The notes beneath the pieces are model-generated. The model was given only the letters and a program-made list of their open reading frames with translations. It did no database searches and was not told the DNA's origin. The position numbers were made by a program, and so were the translations under genes. This document shows positions 1 through 9,189 of a stretch of DNA of 64,000 bases, one piece after another. Position 1 is the stretch's first letter. Each line of letters begins with the position of its first letter. The DNA is taken from contig NZ_FNNV01000004.1 of the NCBI RefSeq assembly GCF_900106745.1, positions 273,847-337,846 on the forward strand, in the 5' to 3' direction. The stretch comes from Paenibacillus sp. CF384 (GTDB lineage: Bacteria > Bacillota > Bacilli > Paenibacillales > Paenibacillaceae).

Positions 1-1887
1 AATGTTTTTTCTTCATTGCAAGAACAGACTAAGGCAAATGGTGCTAAGTTGAAAGAGATGCTGAAATTTAGGAATAATCTCGCAGCACTGAGGCAAGAGT
101 TATCTGCCTTAAGTCTGGAGAGCAAGTATTTTCATGAATACTACTACCAAGAGGTTGTTGCTCCCTATCGATCTCTATCTCGTAATAGCTCGAGTAAAGT
201 GCTTGCACTGTGGTTGGATTATCAGAAGATGGCGCTAACTCACAACGGAACACCTTTAAAATATAAGCTAAAGTATTTGTTTAGCCATGGAATTACTAGC
301 TTTTCCTTCTTTAAGAACTCGAATGAAGACATCATTATGTTCTTGCAGAGAATGTACTATGTACTCAAGCTAAAGGAATTAGAGAGTGAAATTTCAACAC
401 TTACTCGCAAACTGGAGCAGTATCGGTTTGAAGAGTCGATGAAGGAATATAGCGCGGATTGTATGAAACTGTTTAAAGCTTATCTTGCAGAAAAAGCGGG
501 TGATCGTCAGCAGCGTCAAATCTTTACTCAGGATGCACTGTGGAAGGGTACTGAATTTGACTCTTTTTCAAAGGAATATCCGTTAATCCTAAGTACGACT
601 CACTCGTTGAGAAGCTGTATCGCGGAAAATGTTCTGTTTGATTACGTGATCATGGATGAGGCTTCTCAGGTTGATATTGTAACAGGTTCATTAGCGATGG
701 CCTGTGCCAGAAACGCAGTCATTGTCGGTGATTTGCAGCAGCTTCCTAATGTAGTACCGACTGAAGTCGCTCAAGAAACGGATCGTTTATTCTATAGCGA
801 AGGTTTTCATCGGGCATTTCGATATTCGGAGCATAGCATGTTGTCATCAATAACGACGTTGTTTGAGGGAATCCCTAAGACCTTGCTCAGAGAACATTAC
901 CGTTGTCATCCCAAAATCATAGGATTCTGTAATCAGAAGTTCTATAATAACCAGTTAATTCTGATGTCGGAAGACGATGGGCAAGAACAGGATGCACTGG
1001 TACTCTATAAGTTGGCTGAAGGGAATCATGCGCGAGGAAATTATAATCAACGAGAAATCGATGTCATTATGAAAGAAGTATTTCCTGAGCAGAATATAGC
1101 GGGCACGCAACAATCGGTAGGCATCATATCGCCTTACCGTCTGCAGGTTGAGAAACTGCAAAAAGTAACAGGAGATTTGATGGTCGAGGTCGATACGGTT
1201 CATAAGTTTCAAGGTCGTGAGAAAGATATCGTGATCCTTTCCACGGTCGTCAATGAAGTAAATGATTTCGTAAACAATCCGAATTTGATTAATGTCGCAG
1301 TTTCTCGAGCCGTACATAAGCTAATCGTTATTGTGTCTAACAATGAGAAGAATCAGAATAGCAACCTAGGTGAGCTAGAGAGATACATCAACTATAACAA
1401 CTTTGCAATAATACCAAGTGAAATTTATTCCGTATTCGACCTGTTGTATAGCCGCTACTCCGAGAAGTTATTGGCCATCATGAAGAGCGTGAAGCAAGTG
1501 TCGGCGTACAAGTCGGAAAACCTGATGCATTACGTAATAGAGAAGGTTTTAAGTGAGCCTGAGTTCCGTAACTTAGGCTTTGTTATGCACCAACCCCTTA
1601 AGATGCTGATTCGAAATCTGGATAGACTAAGTGAAGCAGAGAAGCGATATGCAATGAACATTTTAACACATACGGACTTCTTAATTTTCAATAAGCTCGA
1701 CAAGAAGCCGGTGTTAGTTATAGAAGTGGATGGATACAAATATCATTCTGGCGACGTGCAAAAAGAGAGAGATAAGATGAAGGATGACATTCTTGGAAAG
1801 TATGGAATACCTATAGCAAGATTCAGAACCGATGAAAGCGAAGAAGAAAGCAGATTGCGAAGGAAGCTTCATGAACTAGTAGGCTAA
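1..1887 (+). CDS. Superfamily-1 DNA/RNA helicase with C-terminal nuclease-like domain (5' truncated by window)
   Basis: The reading frame is open to base 1, so the gene begins upstream; the Walker A part is missing from view. Helicase motifs in order (numbered from base 16): DEAS near residue 214 (motif II), GDLQQLPN near 239 (motif III), REHYRCHP near 292 (motif IV), DTVHKFQGRE near 393 (motif V) and NVAVSRA near 426 (motif VI). This is the DNA2/NAM7-like SF1 layout. The last 100 residues contain HTDFLIF followed by VLVIEVDGYKYH and IPIARFR, which resembles the DUF2726/PD-(D/E)XK nuclease fold. The role is probably nucleic-acid processing; a defence function is possible but not shown. Base composition is AT-richer than genes after 4.7 kb. 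A hairpin terminator follows at 1950. Confidence 0.85.
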   Translation, partial: NVFSSLQEQTKANGAKLKEMLKFRNNLAALRQELSALSLESKYFHEYYYQEVVAPYRSLSRNSSSKVLALWLDYQKMALTHNGTPLKYKLKYLFSHGITSFSFFKNSNEDIIMFLQRMYYVLKLKELESEISTLTRKLEQYRFEESMKEYSADCMKLFKAYLAEKAGDRQQRQIFTQDALWKGTEFDSFSKEYPLILSTTHSLRSCIAENVLFDYVIMDEASQVDIVTGSLAMACARNAVIVGDLQQLPNVVPTEVAQETDRLFYSEGFHRAFRYSEHSMLSSITTLFEGIPKTLLREHYRCHPKIIGFCNQKFYNNQLILMSEDDGQEQDALVLYKLAEGNHARGNYNQREIDVIMKEVFPEQNIAGTQQSVGIISPYRLQVEKLQKVTGDLMVEVDTVHKFQGREKDIVILSTVVNEVNDFVNNPNLINVAVSRAVHKLIVIVSNNEKNQNSNLGELERYINYNNFAIIPSEIYSVFDLLYSRYSEKLLAIMKSVKQVSAYKSENLMHYVIEKVLSEPEFRNLGFVMHQPLKMLIRNLDRLSEAEKRYAMNILTHTDFLIFNKLDKKPVLVIEVDGYKYHSGDVQKERDKMKDDILGKYGIPIARFRTDESEEESRLRRKLHELVG

Positions 1888-1949
1888 TTATGATAACAAG
1901 ACGCAATGGCGGGTATTACCTATTATGGGCAGTTAAGGAGATTGCATTT

Positions 1950-1977
1950 GCCGACTTGTTTCTCTAGGTCGGCTTTT
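1950..1977 (+). terminator. Rho-independent terminator after the helicase gene
   Basis: GCCGACTT and AGGTCGGC form an 8-bp stem (one G-T pair) with an 8-nt loop, followed by TTTT. Confidence 0.65.
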
Positions 1978-2081
1978 CACTGATTAAGGGACTTGAGAAT
2001 ATTAAACTCAAACAATAATAGAATGTTTAAACTTATTATTAAAGGAATTAAATAAAGCATTATACAAAAGGAGAAATAAAA

Positions 2082-2618
2082 ATGTATGTTCGTATGATTC
2101 TTTTTATTGTTTCTTGTTTACTTGTTATGACAGGATGCATGAAAGAGCAAGAAAAAGAAAATAAAATTCAAAGCATTACATTGATTAATACAGTACATAA
2201 GGGAGAAAACCAACCTCCAAAAATGATCTTCGTTGACGAGGTAATACGTTTAAAGTCTAAATTTCAGAAAGAGCAAGATATTACATTTGAACTAACAAAG
2301 AGAGAATATGAAGGCAATGAAATGCTGCAATACACCATAGAAAACAAGTCTGACAACTCTATTCCAGTTGGGTTTGATGAGGGTTATATGATAGAAGTGT
2401 TAGAAAATCAGAAATGGGTTTCAGTTAGTTTTGGTAGAAATTACGATGGTTTCTTTATGGCAGGGTATTCTTTAAAAGATGGACAAAAATTCACTAAAGA
2501 CCTGAGTAAAGTCAAATGGCTCGATACTGGAAAATACCGAGTAGTAAAGAGTGTTTTTATAAATAAAGATGAGAGAGTCGACTTAATAAGCGATAGCTTT
2601 AATGTTATAAAAAAATAA
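2082..2618 (+). CDS. Predicted lipoprotein with Ig-like domain
   Basis: 178 residues. The N-terminus is a hydrophobic signal ending in the lipobox-like LVMTGC, so Cys19 should be lipidated and the protein held on the outer face of the membrane. The body (about 60-178) is a beta-rich segment with ITFELTKREY, YTIENKSDNSIPVGF and TGKYRVVKSVFI. That pattern matches bacterial Ig-like domains found in Firmicute lipoproteins (family recalled, not searched). The ATG has an AAAGGAG site 7 nt upstream. GC content is low compared with the genes after 4.7 kb. No partner gene is evident and the function is unknown. Confidence 0.8.
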   Translation: MYVRMILFIVSCLLVMTGCMKEQEKENKIQSITLINTVHKGENQPPKMIFVDEVIRLKSKFQKEQDITFELTKREYEGNEMLQYTIENKSDNSIPVGFDEGYMIEVLENQKWVSVSFGRNYDGFFMAGYSLKDGQKFTKDLSKVKWLDTGKYRVVKSVFINKDERVDLISDSFNVIKK

Positions 2619-2656
2619 AAGTTGATGAACTGGGGAAAATATTTTTTGTTAAACTA

Positions 2657-2686
2657 TTGACAACTTATGGCAAAATTAGATATTCT
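2657..2686 (+). promoter_or_regulatory. Candidate sigma-A promoter of the secreted protease gene
   Basis: TTGACA (2657-2662), 18-nt spacer, TATTCT (2681-2686). It lies 48 nt before the TTG start of the protease. Confidence 0.5.
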
Positions 2687-2733
2687 TTTTCTGCTAACAT
2701 TTACCAACATCTAAGAGAAATGGGGAAAGTATT

Positions 2734-3996
2734 TTGTTTAAACGTAGAGTATTAGCATTAACAGTTAGTTTTGCATTAATCGTAGGCTCAGTTAACTTGC
2801 CAGCTTCAAAAGTAGATGCGTCTGAAAATTTATTTGCTAAGATTGAAACGTATGAGAATCTCGTAGACAAAGGCATGTACGATGTTATTCGTAGTGTTTA
2901 TCCTAACTACGGAGATTATGAGAGTACAGGTTTCCATTGGTTGAACTCTACTAATCAAGATGATATTCACTATGAGTTTGTATTTGAAGTTGATGATGCC
3001 AAGACTTCTGAGTTGAAGAAGCTATTAAAGGATTACTTCAAGGCTAATAACAGCAATGTTCTTATAAAGAAGGCTAGACACAATAAGAAAGATAAAGAGC
3101 AGCGTCAGAAGGATGTTATATCTAAATTTAAAAATAAGAATGTTTTTACTGATATAAATCAATATGAACAAATCGTAGTTAAAGGTGACTTGACGGACTC
3201 TGAGAAGAGTGAACTTGTAAATGAGTTCGGTGCTGAAGAGTTGGTATTTGAGGCTTCAGACACAGCTGCTGTCAATTTAAATGGTGACCCCAATCGTCTT
3301 GTTGCTTCCACAAACCTTGGTTCTGGTATTGGCGTTAGTGATATACAAGGAGTTGGGTGTACAATTGGAGCTTTGGCTGAAAAGGATGGAATCTACTACG
3401 CACTAACAGCAGGACATTGTATCACTTTTTTGAATGATCTGAGATATCAGTATTCTGTTACATCAGCTAATCAGATTGGTGTAACACATGCAACAGGTAC
3501 GTCTAGTAGTAAGGATGTCGGCTTAATAAAATTAACAAAAGGTACTAGTTCCATCTCAAGATATGCTACTGCTAAAATCTTCAAACTAACTGGATTAACA
3601 TCTTCATTTACAGGTGTACTTATATCGGGTGCTCCTGCAATAGGACAGCTTGTAACTAAGAGTGGTATTACAACTGATACGACAAAAGGTTTGGTGACCG
3701 GTGTATTGGGGTCGTATACGATTAACGGTATTTCATATACCAATATGTTAACTGTTCAAAGGGAGAGCGGTTCTACGGTTGATATGTCGAGTAATGGTGA
3801 TAGTGGAGCTGCCATATACAGAGACTCCGATCACTCTTTATTAGGTACACTCACCCTTTCACCTACAGCAGGTACTGCTGAAGATGGTATATGGTACGCA
3901 GGTACAAGAATCTCAGAGTTCTATTCACTATACGATGGTGGAGCATCTCATCCATTCAATATTTTGATTGGTAGCACTTCGACTAAATTGTGGTAG
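2734..3996 (+). CDS. Secreted trypsin-like (S1 family) serine protease
   Basis: 420 residues from a TTG start with GGGGAAAG just upstream. Residues 1-30 are a Sec signal peptide (FKRRVLALTVSFALIVG, then ASKVDA). Residues 31 to about 200 look like a propeptide, rich in Lys and Glu. The catalytic domain shows the full triad context: TAGHC (His), KDVGLIKL (Asp) and SNGDSGAAIY (Ser, the GDSG motif). The layout of prodomain plus chymotrypsin fold is that of streptogrisin/alpha-lytic-like extracellular proteases (family knowledge). The substrate cannot be read from sequence. It stands alone, with its own promoter and a hairpin after the stop. Confidence 0.9.
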   Translation: MFKRRVLALTVSFALIVGSVNLPASKVDASENLFAKIETYENLVDKGMYDVIRSVYPNYGDYESTGFHWLNSTNQDDIHYEFVFEVDDAKTSELKKLLKDYFKANNSNVLIKKARHNKKDKEQRQKDVISKFKNKNVFTDINQYEQIVVKGDLTDSEKSELVNEFGAEELVFEASDTAAVNLNGDPNRLVASTNLGSGIGVSDIQGVGCTIGALAEKDGIYYALTAGHCITFLNDLRYQYSVTSANQIGVTHATGTSSSKDVGLIKLTKGTSSISRYATAKIFKLTGLTSSFTGVLISGAPAIGQLVTKSGITTDTTKGLVTGVLGSYTINGISYTNMLTVQRESGSTVDMSSNGDSGAAIYRDSDHSLLGTLTLSPTAGTAEDGIWYAGTRISEFYSLYDGGASHPFNILIGSTSTKLW

Positions 3997-4063
3997 AAAT
4001 TATATGAACCTATTTTTGAAGTAATCCAAATAGGCAGGTAAAATAGTATCAATTCAATTGCTC

Positions 4064-4097
4064 GGCGTGAATCTGGAATTTGTTCCAGGTTCATGCC
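4064..4097 (+). terminator. Long inverted repeat after the protease gene, probable terminator
   Basis: GGCGTGAA-T-CTGGAA and TTCCAG-G-TTCATGCC pair over 14 bp with a 4-nt loop and one mismatch. The trailing bases (TTATAATTT) are only moderately U-rich, so a protein-binding palindrome is the alternative. Confidence 0.5.
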
Positions 4098-4245
4098 TTA
4101 TAATTTGACTTGATAGGTATTGGGAGAATCTCTTTCCACAGAAAAGCCTCTAACCAAGCATACGCGCGAAAGAATTGCTGTGCGTGTCATTTGAAACTGT
4201 TGACAATGAAAGGATCAAGATTATCACTGTTAAGGAGGGATTACG

Positions 4246-4497
4246 GTGACTATGGTAGCTGAAAAAATCCGTTGCAGATGTGGGACTTTAATGGACACAA
4301 TCGAAAAAGATGTCTCATGGATCGGATCTGACGGTAGTCGTTATGTCATTCGTAAAGTTCCTATGTACTCATGTTCTAATCACGGATGCAGTGAGGAATA
4401 TACGTCTTCTAATGTACAAATCAATGTTTCAATTTTAGCAGATGAAATGCGTAATGGTAATTTGTCCAAATCAACGGATTATGAAGAGCGGTTTTAA
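4246..4497 (+). CDS. Small YgiT-type zinc-finger protein
   Basis: 83 residues, GTG start with TAAGGAGGG 5-6 nt upstream. Two paired cysteine sets, CRC near residue 9 and CSNHGC near residue 45, bracket a segment with IRKVPMYSC. This recalls the YgiT/MqsA N-terminal zinc-binding domain (consensus: two Cys pairs around a 'vP...C..CgeeY' strand). MqsA-type proteins are antitoxins, but no toxin gene or C-terminal HTH is present here, so this is an orphan domain of unknown role. It is single and bounded downstream by two terminators. Confidence 0.65.
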   Translation: MTMVAEKIRCRCGTLMDTIEKDVSWIGSDGSRYVIRKVPMYSCSNHGCSEEYTSSNVQINVSILADEMRNGNLSKSTDYEERF

Positions 4498-4509
4498 TAT
4501 TATGGTTTC

Positions 4510-4536
4510 AGCCACTCACTTAGAGTGGCTTTTTTG
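4510..4536 (+). terminator. Rho-independent terminator
   Basis: AGCCACTC / GAGTGGCT stem with 5-nt loop, then a run of T. It follows the zinc-finger gene by 12 nt. Confidence 0.85.
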
Positions 4537-4577
4537 TTGTGTTTGAGATTTGAGATAGATACGAAATAAATAAATCT

Positions 4578-4609
4578 ACCGTCTATCACCATGTGATTGG
4601 ACGGTTTTT
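4578..4609 (+). terminator. Second terminator hairpin before the sugar ABC operon
   Basis: ACCGTC / GACGGT outer stem and ATCAC / GTGAT inner stem, then TTTTT. It insulates the operon starting at 4751. Confidence 0.7.
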
Positions 4610-4750
4610 CTTGTTATCCAACTCATACAACAACTCCTGAAAAAACTAACACATTTATGAAACTATTATTATAGTCTGCCAAGCGCATTGGCTTTAGTAT
4701 TAATCGTGTAGCAACGTTTGAGTGACCTAAAATAGATGGAGGTCTAACCC

Positions 4751-6421
4751 ATGCCAAAGAAGTTATTGTTATTTGTAACCGCTACCATTCTGGTGCTGTC
4801 TTCGGCTGCTTGCAGCCAAGACAATAGTGATTCAACGGAAACGCCGAGTAATTCGACCGGGTCGTCGGAGGAAGTTGACACAGCCGTGCTCGATCCGTAC
4901 ACCCCCTACAAAGAAACCGTATCCTTTACGAAGGGTGTCATCAAAGGCTCGGAGAATTTTCCGGAAGGAGATAGTTTCTCGAACAATGATTATACGCGTT
5001 ACGTGAAAGAACAGATGAATATCGAAACCAAGATCGCTTGGGAAGTAGATCGAAATAACTATGATCAGAAGATCGCCCTCTCCATCGCCTCGCAAGAAAT
5101 ACCAGATATGATGGTCGTCGACAGAAAGACGTTTAAACAGTTAATCGACAATGATCTGATCTGGGATATGACGGACATCTATGAGAAAACCATCTCCCCA
5201 TTCCTGAGAAAACAATACGATTCTTATGGGGAACGTTTGTTTAAGGAAGTAACCGTGGACGGCAAGTTAATGGGGATTCCGGCGACGAATATTGGCTACT
5301 GCCAGAACGTGCTATGGATCCGCAAGGACTGGCTGGAGAAATTAAATCTAGAGGTTCCGAAGACGCTGGATGAAGTGCTTAATGTCGCCAAGCAGTTTAT
5401 CGAGAAGGATCCCGGCGGGAACGGGGCGGGTAAGACCGTCGGTTTAACGACCGTGGATACCGTGTTTAGCGGGTACAATTCGCGATTCGGTCTGGATACG
5501 ATTTTCTCCGTATTTGGCGCCTACCCTGGATCTTGGGTGAACCAAGATGGCAAACCGGTCTACGGTTCGGTTATGAGCGAGATGAAGCCTGCACTTACAT
5601 TGATGCGGGATCTATACAAACAAGGCATTCTGGACAAGGAATTTGCAATTCGCAAGGGCGAGGATCGTGAAGCCTTGCTTGCTTCCGGACAATTGGGTAT
5701 GTACTTCGGCGTGTGGTGGCCGGCGGGCGGACAGACGGCTGCCGTAACGAATAATCCGGATGCCGATTGGATTGCGGTATCGGCGCCGATCAACGAAGAT
5801 GGCAAGCTCACAACCGTCGAGAATGATCCGCTGGCAGGCATTGTCGTCGTGAGCAAGAAGTTCAAGCATCCCGAAGCGATCGTGAAGGCATTGAACGCAG
5901 GATACGATAGCTTGCGCGGCAACGGTGAAGCAGGTGCAGCATCCTATGAACACTGGAACAAGAACTCTCCGGGCATGGGCTGGGGAACAATGCCGATTCC
6001 GATCGCAATTGACTATAATAACGCGATTGAAGTGCTGCTGGACGATCTAAACCGTGCACTGGAAGCAGACGACCCGAGCCTGATTACGCTTAAAGGATTC
6101 ACGGGCACTTTCGATCGGATCAAAGCCAACAGAGCGAATCCCAAAGCGGATATCAATATGTACCTAGAAGAGCAGGCCAGAATCGTAGGGACGGCGGCAG
6201 CCGTCGATGAGAATCTTGAACTGGTACCGGCTGCTTTCTTCGGCCAGACGGATACGATGACGACCAAATGGTCGAACCTTCGTAAGCTGGAAACCGAGAT
6301 GATGATTCAAACGATTATGGGAGAGCGTTCAATCGAAGACTTCGATAAATTCGTAACTCAATGGTATGCCATCGGCGGGCAGGAAATTACGAACGAAATA
6401 GCCGCCCAGATGAATCCATAA
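4751..6421 (+). CDS. Extracellular solute-binding lipoprotein of a carbohydrate ABC importer (LplA/LipO-type)
   Basis: 556 residues. The signal peptide ends in SSAAC, a lipobox. Length and features (ITPATNIGYCQNVLWIRKDWLEKL-type ligand-cleft region, MGIPATN, GVWWPAGGQ) match the large CUT1 binding proteins of the LplA family typical of Paenibacillus. It delivers a sugar or oligosaccharide to the permeases encoded next. The ATG at 4751 has GGAGG 6 nt upstream. A stable hairpin lies between this gene and the permease, a common way to give more binding protein than permease. The ligand is unknown; no ATPase is encoded in the cluster, as is usual when a shared MsmX-type ATPase is used. Confidence 0.9.
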   Translation: MPKKLLLFVTATILVLSSAACSQDNSDSTETPSNSTGSSEEVDTAVLDPYTPYKETVSFTKGVIKGSENFPEGDSFSNNDYTRYVKEQMNIETKIAWEVDRNNYDQKIALSIASQEIPDMMVVDRKTFKQLIDNDLIWDMTDIYEKTISPFLRKQYDSYGERLFKEVTVDGKLMGIPATNIGYCQNVLWIRKDWLEKLNLEVPKTLDEVLNVAKQFIEKDPGGNGAGKTVGLTTVDTVFSGYNSRFGLDTIFSVFGAYPGSWVNQDGKPVYGSVMSEMKPALTLMRDLYKQGILDKEFAIRKGEDREALLASGQLGMYFGVWWPAGGQTAAVTNNPDADWIAVSAPINEDGKLTTVENDPLAGIVVVSKKFKHPEAIVKALNAGYDSLRGNGEAGAASYEHWNKNSPGMGWGTMPIPIAIDYNNAIEVLLDDLNRALEADDPSLITLKGFTGTFDRIKANRANPKADINMYLEEQARIVGTAAAVDENLELVPAAFFGQTDTMTTKWSNLRKLETEMMIQTIMGERSIEDFDKFVTQWYAIGGQEITNEIAAQMNP

Positions 6422-6439
6422 CCTCTGGTCTGATCCCGT

Positions 6440-6475
6440 CAGCTATACTGCCACCAACAAGCGGCAGTATAGCTG
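6440..6475 (+). promoter_or_regulatory. Intercistronic mRNA hairpin after the binding-protein gene
   Basis: CAGCTATACTGCC and GGCAGTATAGCTG are perfect 13-bp arms around a 10-nt loop, with no strong T-run. It probably protects the upstream mRNA end or partly terminates. Confidence 0.7.
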
Positions 6476-6504
6476 CGTTTATTAAATCAAGAAAGGACAC
6501 AACC

Positions 6505-7401
6505 ATGCGGAAAAAATGGAATTTCGAAGTGTTGAGCTACAATATCATGTTGAGCCCGGGTATCATCCTGTTACTTATATTCAATGTTATTCCTCTCTTC
6601 GGACTTGCCATCGCATTTCAAGACTATATTCCAGCCAAAGGAATCTTGGGTTCCAAGTGGGTAGGGTTGGATCATTTCAAGTATATGTTCCAGATTCCGG
6701 ACGGAATCCGCGTGACGAGCAATACGGTTATCATTGCGATTGCCAAGATTATTGTCGGCATCGTCGTACCTGTTGTCTTCGCGCTGCTGCTGCATGAAAT
6801 CCGCAGCCGCACGTACAAAAGAGCGGTTCAAACGATTGTCTACATGCCGCATTTTCTATCCTGGGTTATCGTGGGCAGCATCTTCGTCTCCATGTTCTCT
6901 ATGGATGGGGTCATTAATGCGGGGCTTCGAATGTTCGGCATCGAGCCGGTGATGTTCATGGCGAGCAACGACTGGTTCAGGCCGATTCTTATTCTTACGG
7001 ATACTTGGAAGGAATTCGGCTATGGCGCGATCATTTATTTGGCAGCGCTTACCGCCATCGATACGAACCTTTACGAGGCTGCCGCGATAGACGGCGCTAA
7101 CCGCTTCAGGCAGTTGATCCATATCACGTTAACGGGACTTGTCCCGACCATTATATTGGTTTCCGCGCTCAGTCTCGGGAACATCCTGAACGCCGGTTTC
7201 GACCAGGTCTATAACATGTATAATCCGCTCGTCTATCCAACAGCGGACATTATCGACACGTATGTTTATCGAATGGGACTAGTCGATATGCAATTCAGCC
7301 TAGGTACGGCTGTCGGGTTTATGAAGTCCGTCGTCAGCATCGTACTCATCGCCATTTCTTATTTTCTGGCAAACCGCTTTGCCGGGTACAAGATATTTTA
7401 A
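6505..7401 (+). CDS. Carbohydrate ABC transporter permease (LplB/YtcP partner type)
   Basis: 298 residues from the ATG at 6505, which has AAGAAAGG upstream; the longer open frame that starts inside the preceding gene lacks a ribosome site. Several membrane helices are visible, starting with IMLSPGIILLLIFNVIPLFGL. The EAA loop reads YEAAAIDGANRFRQLIHIT, the contact site for the ATPase. It is the LplB/UgpA-class inner-membrane subunit of the importer served by the 4751 gene, and sits 20 nt from the second permease gene. Confidence 0.92.
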   Translation: MRKKWNFEVLSYNIMLSPGIILLLIFNVIPLFGLAIAFQDYIPAKGILGSKWVGLDHFKYMFQIPDGIRVTSNTVIIAIAKIIVGIVVPVVFALLLHEIRSRTYKRAVQTIVYMPHFLSWVIVGSIFVSMFSMDGVINAGLRMFGIEPVMFMASNDWFRPILILTDTWKEFGYGAIIYLAALTAIDTNLYEAAAIDGANRFRQLIHITLTGLVPTIILVSALSLGNILNAGFDQVYNMYNPLVYPTADIIDTYVYRMGLVDMQFSLGTAVGFMKSVVSIVLIAISYFLANRFAGYKIF

Positions 7402-7421
7402 CCGAGAAGGAGGGCTTCTAT

Positions 7422-8309
7422 ATGGTAAGATCGAAATCAGTATCCGAGAAAGTCGGTACGGCAATCGTATACTTCATTCTCACGGTGATGACCTTTGCAT
7501 GTCTCTTCCCCATCCTTCATACGATAGCGGTTTCATTCTCGGATAAAGCGGCTGCCGTAGCGGGAATGGTGACCGTCTGGCCGGTTAGGTTTACGACGGC
7601 TTCGTATGATGCGATTATGCAAGACAAGCAGTTTTTCCGTTCATTCGCTAATTCGATCTTCCGCGTTGTGCTCGGAGGAGGAATTAACTTAATTCTTACC
7701 GTGATTATGGCGTATCCCTTGTCCAAGGGGATTCGGTATTTCCCGCAGAGGAATATCTATATGTGGTTCTTAATCTTGGTGATGCTCTTCAATGGCGGCA
7801 TCATCCCGAATTATCTTCTCATTAACGAGATGAACATGCTGGACACGATATGGGCGCTCGTTCTGCCAGGCGCGGTGCCAGTCTTTAGCGTCATTATTCT
7901 AATGAACTTCTTCAAAGCATTGCCGGAAGAATTGGAGGAAGCGGGGCGAATGGACGGTGCCAATCCATGGGTCATCATGGTTGAAATCTTCGTGCCGCTG
8001 GCTGCTCCGTCGATCGCGACGGTAACGCTATTCTCCATCGTAGGCCATTGGAATGCTTTCTTTGACGGCATTATTTATATGAATACGGCGTCCAAACTGC
8101 CACTGCAGTCTTATATGCAAACATTGATCGTCGAGATCAGGGAGACAAGCATGATGTCGATGGAAGAGCTGCAGCGAATTAGCGAGGTTTCCAGCAAAAC
8201 GTTCAATGCGGCCAAAGTGTTCGTATCCATGATTCCGATCTTACTTATTTACCCCTTCCTGCAAAAATATTTCGTTACTGGTCTTGTGATGGGCTCCGTG
8301 AAAGGGTAG
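7422..8309 (+). CDS. Carbohydrate ABC transporter permease (LplC/YtcP type)
   Basis: 295 residues, ATG with AGAAGGAGGG upstream. Six helices are expected; the EAA motif is LEEAGRMDGANPWVIMVEI and the C-terminus FVTGLVMGSVKG is characteristic of the LplC/YtcP branch of CUT1 permeases. It pairs with the preceding permease. The response-regulator gene follows after 40 nt, so transporter and sensor are probably co-transcribed. Confidence 0.92.
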   Translation: MVRSKSVSEKVGTAIVYFILTVMTFACLFPILHTIAVSFSDKAAAVAGMVTVWPVRFTTASYDAIMQDKQFFRSFANSIFRVVLGGGINLILTVIMAYPLSKGIRYFPQRNIYMWFLILVMLFNGGIIPNYLLINEMNMLDTIWALVLPGAVPVFSVIILMNFFKALPEELEEAGRMDGANPWVIMVEIFVPLAAPSIATVTLFSIVGHWNAFFDGIIYMNTASKLPLQSYMQTLIVEIRETSMMSMEELQRISEVSSKTFNAAKVFVSMIPILLIYPFLQKYFVTGLVMGSVKG

Positions 8310-8349
8310 TACCGGGAAGTCAGAATGTTGGCAAGGTGGATGATGGACG

Positions 8350-9189
8350 ATGTACCGAGTCTTAATCGTGGACGATGAACAAACGGAACGAGATGGATTA
8401 GAGTATCTGATTAAGCAGCATTCTTCTTCTTTCCAGATCGATAAAGCACGCAACGGACAGGAAGCAATCGAGCAATTGACCAAGAAACCGGCCGATCTAC
8501 TGATCACGGATATCAAGATGCCCTTAATGAACGGGCTTGAGCTCTCGGATAAGGCAAAAAAATTATACCCGAATCTGCTCATTCTGATTTCCAGCGCGTA
8601 CGGCGATTTCGAATATATGCACGATGCGATTAAAGTGCGGGTGGACGATTATATTTTGAAGCCGGTTGTCGTCAACCATTTTATCAGGATCATGGAGAAT
8701 ATGCTCTCAACGCTTGATGACCGAAAGCGTAAGGAAGATAAGCGCCGCGAATTATTGCATGACTACAAGGACGCGGGCTACTTTAAGAAAGAGATGCTCA
8801 TCAAGCAGCTCTTGGATGAAGAACAAGGTGTACGTCAGCGGGAGCCCGAGGACAGCATTAGCGAGAAGAAGGCGATAGCCGATGCGATTACCTTTATCGA
8901 AGGCCATTATCACCAAGAGATTGGCTTGGAATGGGTCGCGAAGCAAGTGTACCTCTCCCCCGGCTATCTAAGCGGTCTGTTCAAGAAAGAAACCGGCAAG
9001 AGCATTATTCAGTACATAACGCTATGCCGATTGGAGAACGCCAAGAAACTGCTGACCGAAACGAACATGAAAATTAACGATGTCTGTCAAGAAGTAGGCT
9101 ACAATAACGCGTCTTATTTCAGCCTGATATTCAGGAAGTATTTCGGTATTACGCCTAACCATATGAGGGAGTGCAGAGGGAAGGCATGA
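8350..9189 (+). CDS. AraC-type response regulator (YesN-like)
   Basis: 279 residues: receiver domain 1-120 with acidic pocket VDDE and phospho-acceptor Asp54 in LLITDIKM, then a linker, then two helix-turn-helix motifs (175-279) ending FGITPNHMRECR. Typical YesN proteins are about 250 or about 500 residues; this is the short form without the long middle region. It should control the sugar ABC genes upstream in response to the kinase encoded next, whose ATG overlaps this stop codon (ATGA). Confidence 0.9.
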   Translation: MYRVLIVDDEQTERDGLEYLIKQHSSSFQIDKARNGQEAIEQLTKKPADLLITDIKMPLMNGLELSDKAKKLYPNLLILISSAYGDFEYMHDAIKVRVDDYILKPVVVNHFIRIMENMLSTLDDRKRKEDKRRELLHDYKDAGYFKKEMLIKQLLDEEQGVRQREPEDSISEKKAIADAITFIEGHYHQEIGLEWVAKQVYLSPGYLSGLFKKETGKSIIQYITLCRLENAKKLLTETNMKINDVCQEVGYNNASYFSLIFRKYFGITPNHMRECRGKA

